Positions 53,254 to 60,718 of a stretch of 64,000 bases of DNA are shown piece after piece. The stretch covers positions 62,001 through 126,000 of the forward strand of contig NZ_JALIFP010000003.1 in assembly GCF_022867885.1 (NCBI RefSeq). The letters are read 5' to 3'. The stretch comes from Lederbergia sp. NSJ-179 (lineage in GTDB: Bacteria; Bacillota; Bacilli; Bacillales; Bacillaceae_C). The notes under the pieces were generated by a model. The model did no database searches. It saw only the letters and a program-made list of their open reading frames with translations, and was not told where the DNA came from. Positions within the stretch are counted from its first letter, which is position 1; the number at the start of each line of letters is the position of its first letter. A program made the position numbers and the translations under genes.

Positions 53254-53832
53254 TTGCCTGAAGAGAAATATAATCAGCTAAATACACCAGCTGATTATGA
53301 AAAGCTTATATTTGAAACACATTACCAAGAGGTTTATAGGGCCGTATATTTTATGGTCAAAGACCAATATCTTGCCGAGGATCTTACTCAAGAGGCCTTT
53401 ATAAAAGCGTTTCAAAATTTACATAAGCTAAAAAGTGGAACAAAAATGAAAGCGTGGCTTGTGACCATTGCCACACGCACGGCGATTGATCACATAAGAA
53501 AAGTAAAAAAGCGAAACGATTATCTAACAGATGACGTCTATATACTAGATAGAAATTCCAATCGAAACTGCTCTGGGTCTCCTGTAGAGGGAAAAGTGGA
53601 AAGACGGGTGCTAAAGCAGTTGATTAAGCAGTGCATTTCTGTCCTAAAGCCACCAACCTATAAAGAAGTGCTACTGCTGAAGTTTGAGTACGACTTAAAG
53701 GAGGAGGAAATCGCAGAAGTGTTAAATATTAGCCCTAGTGCGGTGAAATCTCGCCTTCATCGTGCGAAGAAGAAGTTAAGAAAAGAATTGCAAAATTATG
53801 ATGAGTTTAGGGATGGTGATCATTTTGAGTAG
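53254..53832 (+). CDS. ECF-type sigma factor, copy 2
   Basis: 192 aa, same motifs as copy 1 (AEDLTQEAFIKAF, KAWLVTIATRTAIDHIRK, ISPSAVKSRLHRAKKKL). The start is set at TTG 53254 because GGGAGGG lies 6 nt upstream exactly as in copy 1; an ATG at 53221 has no site. Residues 1-42 differ from copy 1 at about one position in three, while the next 75 codons are nearly identical in DNA. The anti-sigma gene overlaps by 8 bp. The following lipoprotein-ABC operon is its likely target. Confidence 0.9.
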   Translation: MPEEKYNQLNTPADYEKLIFETHYQEVYRAVYFMVKDQYLAEDLTQEAFIKAFQNLHKLKSGTKMKAWLVTIATRTAIDHIRKVKKRNDYLTDDVYILDRNSNRNCSGSPVEGKVERRVLKQLIKQCISVLKPPTYKEVLLLKFEYDLKEEEIAEVLNISPSAVKSRLHRAKKKLRKELQNYDEFRDGDHFE

Positions 53833-54440
53833 AGAAAAAAGTGATTCCCTGGACCAACTGATCAAGGAATCCATCCATGAAGAAATGGAACAGGCCCCAT
53901 CCCCCATGTCTTCTTTGGAAGAGGCTTGGGAGAAGCTAGAAGAGTCACGGAAGAAACATCCTGTTCGTCGGCCAAGAAGCTTCAAGAAGGTGTGGATGTA
54001 TGCTGCATCCATTCTTCTTGTTCTTGCCTCCGTCACTTTATTTTCGACATCCCAAGGTTCAGCCTCTCCAACACTAACCCAATTTTTCCAAAAGGTTCAA
54101 GGGAAAGTGGTTTATTTATTTTTAAAAGTGGGGGAGGATACAGGATTTGGCGATCCTCCTCAAGGCGAATCGGAAGATGGTCCAGTGGTAGTGGAATCGG
54201 AAATTGAATCTGTGCAAATGAGTTTGCAAGAAGCACAGAAGGAAACCGCATTTCCGATTGTGGTGCCCAGCTATATACCGAAAGCCTATCATTTGGAAAA
54301 TGTGACCGTTATGAAAAGGGAAGACGAATTAAGTGGAGAAATTTTTTTGCAGTATGAAGGCGCGAACGAGGAGGGCTTTGTGATCAATCAGCGAGCAGTT
54401 GGAGAAGCCCTTGGGATGGGAATGACGTTGGACAATGAGG
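53378..54440 (+). repeat. Long duplicated segment, copy 2 (partner at 46424-47486)
   Basis: Direct repeat of the sigma/anti-sigma core. The diverged patch here is 53604-53666. Synonymous and non-synonymous changes are both present in that patch, while the flanking hundreds of bases are almost unchanged, the pattern left by gene conversion. Confidence 0.85.
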
Positions 54441-54604
54441 ATGCTCAAATTGAGAATAGGATTGTAAATGGACAACAAGCACAGCTCCTAACTCAAGATG
54501 ATTTCCATGAATTATATTGGGTAAAAGAGGACCAAACGTATTATTCTATTAGCGGAAACTTGTCAAAGCAGGAAATCATAAAAATTGCGGAATCGATGGA
54601 ATAG
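53825..54604 (+). CDS. Anti-sigma factor with DUF4367-like domain, copy 2
   Basis: 259 aa, the same design as copy 1: cytosolic N-terminus, one membrane helix (VWMYAASILLVLASVTLFS), extracellular DUF4367-type domain. Within the first about 200 residues only two or three differ from copy 1; the C-terminal 50 differ more (ENRIVNGQQAQLL, LYWVKEDQTYYSI), and one codon is missing. If the C-terminus senses the signal, the two copies may respond to different cues while sharing the sigma-binding part. A terminator follows. Confidence 0.85.
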   Translation: MSREKSDSLDQLIKESIHEEMEQAPSPMSSLEEAWEKLEESRKKHPVRRPRSFKKVWMYAASILLVLASVTLFSTSQGSASPTLTQFFQKVQGKVVYLFLKVGEDTGFGDPPQGESEDGPVVVESEIESVQMSLQEAQKETAFPIVVPSYIPKAYHLENVTVMKREDELSGEIFLQYEGANEEGFVINQRAVGEALGMGMTLDNEDAQIENRIVNGQQAQLLTQDDFHELYWVKEDQTYYSISGNLSKQEIIKIAESME

Positions 54605-54618
54605 AGAAAAGAGCACAT

Positions 54619-54668
54619 GACTCCCTCTCTAATCTCGGAGAAAATATTTGAGAACAAGAGGGGGTTTT
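54619..54668 (+). terminator. Terminator after the anti-sigma gene, copy 2
   Basis: CCCTCT and AGAGGG close a hairpin with a loop of about 30 nt that has an internal CTC/GAG pairing; GGTTTTT follows. Confidence 0.65.
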
Positions 54669-54994
54669 TGCTGTGCATATATCTATTAGTTGAGCCTGGT
54701 GTAAAGAAATAATGGAAAATGTAATATTTCTGAAAAAAAGGTGAAACAAATTCTTCTATTTTTCGTCTAAAATGTAAGGGTATTCATTTTGAAGTGTTAC
54801 TTGTCAATTTAGACCATAGATAGATTCGAAATCTAATAGCCATATAATTTTTATTTATTGAAATAAGGTAGAGTCAAATGCCTAATGTAAATTCACTGAT
54901 AACAATCCTCATTTAATACCTTGACCTATGCGAGTTGTCGGCGATGATAGGGAATTGATATAAATATTAACAAAAAAAGAGGAGAAAGTGATTT

Positions 54995-55400
54995 ATGTTA
55001 AAGAGTAGTGTTTTTAAAAAATGTTTTATTTCTCTAGCAGTTCTCTTTTTTATGGCCTTTGCTTTGCCTAGCTCTTCCTTAGCGGCGTCGTATAACTTTA
55101 CTTTTAATCCGCCGTTTGTTGGAAGCATGAAGTCTACCTCTTTGGTAGAGGTAACCAAGAAAAACTCAGCTTATGTTCAGCCAAGTCATTCAGCGACGCC
55201 AACAAATTACTTTTTGAGTCCAGCGCAAAAAAAGCAGTACACAGGCAACACCTGTTATCTCTAATGTATCTACATCAGGGTATCGTGGTTTTACTTATTA
55301 CTCTGGTTATGGTGGGCTTAAAAACAAATATTGTCTGTCTGGTTATCCATCAAATTCTGATTTTGTGAAATATACTGTTAAGGGAAACTGGTCACCTTAA
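54995..55400 (+). pseudogene. Frameshifted gene for a small secreted protein
   Basis: AGAGGAG precedes an ATG and a clear Sec signal peptide (CFISLAVLFFMAFALPSSSLA, cut after ALA-like LAA). The mature part starts ASYNFTFNPPFVGSMKST. The first frame stops at 55264, but after a run of seven A (55227-55233) another frame continues STQATPVISNVSTSGYRGFT and ends KYTVKGNWSP at 55400. Together they give about 134 aa. An A-tract slippage, mutation or sequencing error would explain the break. The gene heads the ABC operon of the second sigma module; a bacteriocin-like or signalling role is only a guess. Confidence 0.7.
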
Positions 55401-55433
55401 GTAAAATAGTGCTTCTTCAAGATTGATATAAAT

Positions 55434-55466
55434 TAGGCAGGTGTACTGACCACCTGCCTATACTCT
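55434..55466 (+). terminator. Terminator after the secreted-protein gene
   Basis: TAGGCAGGTG and CACCTGCCTA form a perfect 10-bp stem with a 7-nt loop, followed by TACTCTTTAG. The weak T-run suggests partial read-through into the lipoprotein gene 31 bp later. Confidence 0.7.
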
Positions 55467-55496
55467 TTAGACTACATTGAAAAGGAGGAGTCTACA

Positions 55497-56687
55497 GTGA
55501 AGAACATTTTGATGCCTTTACTTTTTCTTGTGTTATTAATATTTACAACGGCATGTGAAGACACAAAAAAAGAAGGGAATACCATAGAGAAAGGCTCCGA
55601 GTATGCGAATTTAGAAACAGCATTGCGATCTATGGAGCTTCCTGACAATTTTTTGATTGACTTTGACCCAAATGAGGTCCAAATTGTTGAAGCAGCAAAA
55701 ATACATACTACGTCTTTTCTAGAAATGGATGAAAAGAAAGTGAAGAAGGAATTAATACAAGGAGAAATTATATCTACTGAAAACAATGCTCATGGACTAT
55801 GGATTGAGGCAGGTGATAAGGAATATAAAGAATATTTAACCATTTACGACGGAGGAGAAGCATTAGGCGTTGATTCAGGCGTGAATGGTGGTATCTACTA
55901 TTCAGCAGTAATAGATTGGAATAAATTGTCTATGGTGGTGTCAACAGATCCAGGGTTTTCTGATAACAATGGAGAGCCATATAAAGAAAAGAACGACTAT
56001 CAATCATTTGTGAATCTATCTTTTAAGAATTATTCAGAGGCATTAACAGAAGTAGAGGAGCTTTTATCTTCCATAGGATTTCCGGATCTTGAGATAGCTG
56101 AAGCTTATTCACTGGATTTAGATACCATACTTGAACATTATAATCTTTATATAGATTCTGGAAATTCTGTTGATGAAGAATATATAGATGATGAAGAACT
56201 ATGGTCTGTGGATGATGAGTCTTATCTTTTCTTTTTTAGGCAAACAGTTGACGATATTCCACTTGTTAATATTAATTGGCAAGAGGGCGTACGTGCTACT
56301 GGAGAGGCGACAGAGACCTCTATTTCTGTTATTTATTCAAAAGAAGGTATGATTATATCGGCTGATGGTTTATTTAATGTTTTAGAGAGTGGAAAGAAGG
56401 AGCCTTTAATCAGTGGTACAAGCGCGCTTAAAAAATTACTTGATTTTTATTCAGGATATATTCTTGAAGAAGAGACAAAGGTTTTTTCTATGGAATTATG
56501 CTATGTAGGAATCCTAAGAAGTGATAAAAACTATGAGCTTGTACCCGCTTGGGTTTTCGGTATTGCTAAAACATCCGAAAGGACGGATCCTGAAAACGGT
56601 ACAAAGGATTCATACGATTCTTACAGTTATTATGTCATAAATGCTATTACAGGTGAGCGGATTAGAAAGGCAAGTGAGGAGCAATGA
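55497..56687 (+). CDS. Lipoprotein of unknown function
   Basis: 396 aa. The signal peptide LMPLLFLVLLIFTTAC ends in a lipobox (TTAC), so it is anchored outside the membrane. The body has no domain I can name; the segment AYSLDLDTILEHYNLY and the C-terminal YELVPAWVFGIAK then YYVINAITGERI recall the YycH/two-domain PepSY-like lipoproteins found near ABC transporters. GTG start with AAAGGAGG 8 nt upstream. It overlaps the next gene by 4 bp. Confidence 0.75.
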   Translation: MKNILMPLLFLVLLIFTTACEDTKKEGNTIEKGSEYANLETALRSMELPDNFLIDFDPNEVQIVEAAKIHTTSFLEMDEKKVKKELIQGEIISTENNAHGLWIEAGDKEYKEYLTIYDGGEALGVDSGVNGGIYYSAVIDWNKLSMVVSTDPGFSDNNGEPYKEKNDYQSFVNLSFKNYSEALTEVEELLSSIGFPDLEIAEAYSLDLDTILEHYNLYIDSGNSVDEEYIDDEELWSVDDESYLFFFRQTVDDIPLVNINWQEGVRATGEATETSISVIYSKEGMIISADGLFNVLESGKKEPLISGTSALKKLLDFYSGYILEEETKVFSMELCYVGILRSDKNYELVPAWVFGIAKTSERTDPENGTKDSYDSYSYYVINAITGERIRKASEEQ

Positions 56688-57457
56688 GGGAGTCTCTTTT
56701 TCTTTTTATAACGGATTTGAAGCGTGGCATTCTGTCTATCCCTTTTTTGTTTAGTGCTTTTGGTGTTGCTTTAGCTATATTTTTATCTGTCTCTGGTCAA
56801 ATTGGCTTTACCTCTGATGTATTATCTTTGTTGGAAGTAGGTATAAGTGGGAGCGGCAGTATTTTTCTAATTATAGGTATTCTACCTTTAATTCCTTTCG
56901 CGACTAGTTTTGCTTCTGAGTGGGAACAGCGTGCGACCAGTTTTTGGATCGTGCGTACAGGAATACGTAACTACTCGGTCTCCAAGATTCTAATAAGTGG
57001 ACTATCTGGATTTCTTGTATCAAGTGTTGGGATGCTATTGTTTATGATCATCATGAGAATGAAACTTCCCCTTTTTTCAAATGTGATTTCTACTGGAAGT
57101 CCTTACGTAACATTATTAGAGAACGATATGCCCATACGCTACCTAATTTACTTTATTGCCCACTTTTCCCTTGGTTCTGTGCTGTTTGCGGTAGCCGGTC
57201 TCTGGATTTCTACCTATATTCCCAATAAATTTGTCGCCATCGCATCACCGCTCGTTTTATACTTTGTTGCCCATCGTTTGACCACGCAATTGGATATTCC
57301 GCAATATTTGAAAGCAGTTGGCATGGTGGAGCAAATCTATGATGCTGGGTCTCCGCTCGTAACATTATTGCTGAAATTAGGGACAGTGGTTGGCTTATGT
57401 TTCTTAATGGGAGTGGGGACAGTCAGACAAATTAGAAGGAGGGTGCAGCATGACTAA
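56684..57457 (+). CDS. ABC-2-like transporter membrane protein
   Basis: 257 aa with about six membrane helices (FLFSAFGVALAIFLSVSGQI, IFLIIGILPLIPFATSFA, LSGFLVSSVGMLLFMIIM). It lacks the FtsX extracellular domain, so it is a different transporter type from those at 12.7 and 48.7 kb. The WEQRATSFWIVRTGIRNYSVSK loop probably contacts the ATPase encoded at 58315. Overlaps both neighbours by a few bases. Confidence 0.75.
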   Translation: MRESLFLFITDLKRGILSIPFLFSAFGVALAIFLSVSGQIGFTSDVLSLLEVGISGSGSIFLIIGILPLIPFATSFASEWEQRATSFWIVRTGIRNYSVSKILISGLSGFLVSSVGMLLFMIIMRMKLPLFSNVISTGSPYVTLLENDMPIRYLIYFIAHFSLGSVLFAVAGLWISTYIPNKFVAIASPLVLYFVAHRLTTQLDIPQYLKAVGMVEQIYDAGSPLVTLLLKLGTVVGLCFLMGVGTVRQIRRRVQHD

Positions 57458-58313
57458 CCTGAAAATGATGTTCCTATGCAGTCGAGTCAATCTCCGTAAA
57501 TGGGCTGTAAACACAAGAATTTATACACTGGCTGTTCTCATTATTGCCTTTTTGGCTTATCACTCCTATGGTCTTTCTCAATTTGCAGCAGAAAAAGGTG
57601 TAGCGATTACACCATGGGTTTTCCCGCATTTGAATACTCCGCCTGTAATGCAGGTCTTTGCTTGTTTTACTCTTTTGTTATTCTGTGATGCACCTTTTGC
57701 GGATCGTCATATGCCTTTCCTTGTCATTCGAACAGGACGTCGTAATTGGGCGATTGGTCAGTTTATTTATATTATCTTGGCAGCCTTCATTTATACAGCC
57801 TTTGTTTATGCTGTTTCTGTTCTTGTCCTTGTCCCTAATATTCAGTTTTCTACAGACTGGGGTATAGTTATAAAAACACTTGCGGTAAATTCGGACATGG
57901 CTCCTGATGTGACAATTTTTATGAACGAGGAAATCATTTACATGCTTTCGCCAATCAAAGCCACCTTGATTAGCTTTGGTTTATTTTGGCTTGTGGCAGT
58001 CTTTGTGGGTGTTTTGATCTTTTGTTTTAACACGGTGATTGGAAAAATGAGTGGAGTGGTCATAACTGGGATATTTATCTTCATTTCTTATTTTTCAATG
58101 TATCTTGGTTTTTTAAGTTTTGGCATAGGCATCTACTATTTTTCCCCCATTAGCTGGTCCAGTATTACGTTTGTGGATTGGGATTATTCAGGTACATTCC
58201 CATCCCCCACTTATGCGGTTCTCTTTCTGTTACTGGCAAGTTTACTTATGAGTATCCTTTCCACCATTGTTTTCTGCAAAAAAGATATGAACATACAGAA
58301 TTGGGGGTATTAA
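57450..58313 (+). CDS. ABC-2-like transporter membrane protein
   Basis: 287 aa with about six helices (YTLAVLIIAFLAYHSYGL, VFACFTLLLFCDAPFA, FIYIILAAFIYTAFVYAVSV). It shares the pattern FLVIRTGRRNWAIGQ with WIVRTGIRNYSVSK of the previous protein, so the two are distant paralogues that probably form a heterodimer. The ATPase gene starts 1 bp after the stop. Confidence 0.75.
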   Translation: MTNLKMMFLCSRVNLRKWAVNTRIYTLAVLIIAFLAYHSYGLSQFAAEKGVAITPWVFPHLNTPPVMQVFACFTLLLFCDAPFADRHMPFLVIRTGRRNWAIGQFIYIILAAFIYTAFVYAVSVLVLVPNIQFSTDWGIVIKTLAVNSDMAPDVTIFMNEEIIYMLSPIKATLISFGLFWLVAVFVGVLIFCFNTVIGKMSGVVITGIFIFISYFSMYLGFLSFGIGIYYFSPISWSSITFVDWDYSGTFPSPTYAVLFLLLASLLMSILSTIVFCKKDMNIQNWGY

Positions 58314-58314
58314 C

Positions 58315-58947
58315 ATGGCGGAATATTTGGTTGAGGTTCAGAGCGCTGTAAAAAAATTTAAGGAGACAACCGCTTTAAAACAGGTTACTGTAAAATTCGA
58401 AGCTGGAAAGATTCATGGGATTATAGGGAGAAACGGATCAGGAAAAACCGTTCTTTTTAAATGTATCTGTGGTTTTATGAAGCTTGATTCTGGTGCTATT
58501 TTGTTAGATGGTGAGCCAGTAAAACCGGCAGTCGCACAGGATATTGGTATTATTATTGAGGAACCGGGTTTTATTGGATCCTTAAGCGGTTTTAAAAATC
58601 TGAAGCTATTAGCGTCCATTCGTAGAGAAATAACGGATGATGAAATTCGTGAAACGTTGGATCTTGTTGGCCTCGATCCGAAAGGCAAAAAGCATGTGAG
58701 TAAATATTCGTTAGGGATGCGCCACCGGCTAGGGATTGCGCAAGCGATTATGGAAAGGCCTAAGCTTCTCATATTAGATGAGCCAATGAATGGGTTAGAT
58801 AAGCAAGGGGTCCTTGAGATGCGTGAGCTCTTTAAGAAATTGAATCAGGAAGGTGCAACCATTATTCTTTCATCCCATTATGCTGAAGACATTGAAGCCC
58901 TTTGTGAAACGGTCTGTGAAATGGATAATGGGGAATTGACGGAGTGA
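58315..58947 (+). CDS. ABC transporter ATPase
   Basis: 210 aa. Walker A GRNGSGKT (38-45), signature YSLGMRHRLGIAQAI (the ABC-2/bacitracin-exporter variant), Walker B LLILDEPMNGLD and H-loop LSSHYAED. It pairs with the two membrane proteins upstream. The set lipoprotein, two membrane proteins and ATPase resembles immunity or export modules for antimicrobial peptides in Bacilli. A strong terminator follows. Confidence 0.92.
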   Translation: MAEYLVEVQSAVKKFKETTALKQVTVKFEAGKIHGIIGRNGSGKTVLFKCICGFMKLDSGAILLDGEPVKPAVAQDIGIIIEEPGFIGSLSGFKNLKLLASIRREITDDEIRETLDLVGLDPKGKKHVSKYSLGMRHRLGIAQAIMERPKLLILDEPMNGLDKQGVLEMRELFKKLNQEGATIILSSHYAEDIEALCETVCEMDNGELTE

Positions 58948-58982
58948 CAGTCTTCAATGGGAGATACACATTAGCCGAAAAG

Positions 58983-59028
58983 AAAAAGAACTAGGATGAG
59001 AGAATTCTCTATTACTAGTTCTTTTTCA
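58983..59028 (+). terminator. Terminator of the second ABC operon
   Basis: AAAAAGAACTAG (58983-58994) pairs perfectly with CTAGTTCTTTTT (59015-59026), with an inner GAGA/TCTC stem. Confidence 0.9.
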
Positions 59029-59065
59029 ATAAGGTAATAAGAAAGCATAAATATAGGCTATTGCT

Positions 59066-59190
59066 GGATCTAGCTCCAGGCGCCATCGGCTCGAGGTCAA
59101 ATAACCCTGAACCTATGAAGGGATAGATCGCCCTTCCTAGGTTCAGGAACATTTGCTTGTCGCCGATAAGCGGGCGCCTTGCGCTTTTCT
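59066..59190 (+). repeat. Interspersed structured repeat, copy C
   Basis: Starts GGATCTAGCTCCAGGCGCC, ends GGGCGCCTTGCGCTTTTC. ATCGGC and GCCGAT extend the outer stem. The central hairpin is CCTGAACCTA...TAGGTTCAGG with an inner AAGGG/CCCTT, a completely different sequence from copies A and B in the same place. Confidence 0.85.
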
Positions 59191-59214
59191 AATCTTTATC
59201 GCGAGTCTAGCTGA

Positions 59215-59718
59215 TTATTTCACTTCAATATAGGTTGAAATACTAGAGGCACTTTCCACTTTACTCCCTTTCTGTACCCAATGGAAGCATGAGATTCGAT
59301 ATCTCCCTTTTGCAACGGTCACTTTTTGTTGCCCTGAGACAATAGAAGATCCATAAGACTTGTATTCACCTAAATTTGATAGGTTAATCCAAGCCCCTTT
59401 TTGAGTGTCCCATTTTTGCAAAGTAATTCTTACACCAATGACATCAACAGATGTACGGGCTGTTGTATTGGCACTGGCTGTGACAGTCGTACCTGATCGG
59501 CTAATAATACCTTTGCCATTGGCTAAATATTGATTGGCCAAAAGTCGAAACGAAGAGTTTTCGATGGTTCCTTCCCCGTAATTTGGATCGATCGAAGCTT
59601 CTCCAGTTGTTGGAATCATAGAAGCATGGTCATTTTCAGCAGCTAAAGTGGGACTGGACATCAAGAATACCATGAGAACAGCAGAAAACAGTAATACGAT
59701 GAACCTACTTTTCCTCAT
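59215..59718 (-). CDS. Secreted DUF6147-like protein
   Basis: 167 aa. Sec signal peptide FIVLLFSAVLMVFLMSSPTLA cut before AEN; the mature part is beta-rich (TVTASANTTARTSVDVIGVR, ITLQKWDTQKGAWINL, QKVTVAKGRYRISCFHWVQK). This matches my memory of DUF6147 proteins of Bacilli; function unknown. Single gene with a repeat element after it. Its closeness to the sigma/ABC module with a broken secreted-protein gene may not be a coincidence. Confidence 0.65.
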   Translation of the reverse strand: MRKSRFIVLLFSAVLMVFLMSSPTLAAENDHASMIPTTGEASIDPNYGEGTIENSSFRLLANQYLANGKGIISRSGTTVTASANTTARTSVDVIGVRITLQKWDTQKGAWINLSNLGEYKSYGSSIVSGQQKVTVAKGRYRISCFHWVQKGSKVESASSISTYIEVK

Positions 59719-59834
59719 TGCCCTTCATCCTTTCCTCTTATATTCACTATAATAGACGGATGAGTAGGGAGAAAGTTTCAATTTTCATGAAATTTATGAT
59801 AAACAGGTCTAAAGGCCTTGTTGAAAGCCTGTGC

Positions 59835-60641
59835 TTAGAAAAAGTGATAAGCTTCATCCGGTAAAACAATGCCGAAATACGTTTGCAATGCTTGTTTGTA
59901 TTCTTCCTTGGAGGACGGAGAAAAAGCGTGCACCTGCTCGCCTATAAAAATACGAAACTCCTTACCTGACACGGAATTTCGTCCATCTTTTGTTCGGATC
60001 GCAGCCATGGCTTCCTTTGTAAAAATGGACTCAGGGGCGTTTTCACACCAAAAAGAAGCCATAATATAATCCTTTGCCAGTTGGGGCTCCTCGGTAAAGG
60101 AGAAGATTTCTCGCCATTGTTCCTTCTTTTTCTCATACAGCATCCAGCCAAATTCCGGAACTTTTTCAAGTTTATACCCTTCATTTCCTTGGGTCTGTAC
60201 CAATCCCTCCACCATTTCAATCGGCTTTCTTGGCACAATGCCACCTACACCCACATCACATAAATAGAATTTTCCTTCTGTCTCTACTTTTAAAACATGA
60301 TGGCGTCGCTTGGGAGGTAGGTTTGGCTCATCTCGCCAAAATCGAGCGAAGTAATCGGTCACAGGAAATCCGAGCTCGCGCAAAAGCCAGCTAAACAAGG
60401 CATTAAGCTCAAAACAATAACCACCTCGATTTCGAATCACGATTTTTTCATATAAATCTGGGATTTCCAGTGATAAAGGGATCTTGTGTAAGATATCAAA
60501 ATTTTCATATGGGACTGTGTGTAGATGACATTCCTGAAGCCTAGCCAGTGTTTGGGCACTGGTAGCCAATGGCCCATCATACCCAATCCGTTGTAAGTAA
60601 GCATTTACATCCAGTTGTATAGGTTGAGACGTCTCTTGCAT
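59835..60641 (-). CDS. Arylamine N-acetyltransferase
   Basis: About 268 aa. The NAT catalytic triad is complete: C76 in RGGYCFELN, H115 in RRHHVLKVE and D129 in LCDVGVGG. It transfers acetyl from acetyl-CoA to arylamines or hydrazines. The ATG at 60641 is preferred (GAAGGGGA 6 nt upstream) over one two codons earlier, which overlaps that site. Single gene, same strand as the MFS gene. Confidence 0.94.
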   Translation of the reverse strand: MQETSQPIQLDVNAYLQRIGYDGPLATSAQTLARLQECHLHTVPYENFDILHKIPLSLEIPDLYEKIVIRNRGGYCFELNALFSWLLRELGFPVTDYFARFWRDEPNLPPKRRHHVLKVETEGKFYLCDVGVGGIVPRKPIEMVEGLVQTQGNEGYKLEKVPEFGWMLYEKKKEQWREIFSFTEEPQLAKDYIMASFWCENAPESIFTKEAMAAIRTKDGRNSVSGKEFRIFIGEQVHAFSPSSKEEYKQALQTYFGIVLPDEAYHFF

Positions 60642-60718
60642 CCTCATTCCCCTTCTCTATTTTCATTTTACCTTTATTGTAGACAATGCCATATGAAAAG
60701 GGAAGGGGAATAAATGAT

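Noticed and set aside
46297-54604. Composite transposon formed by the duplicated sigma segments
   Set aside because: No transposase, terminal inverted repeats or target duplications are visible; the diverged ends indicate old paralogues with conversion.
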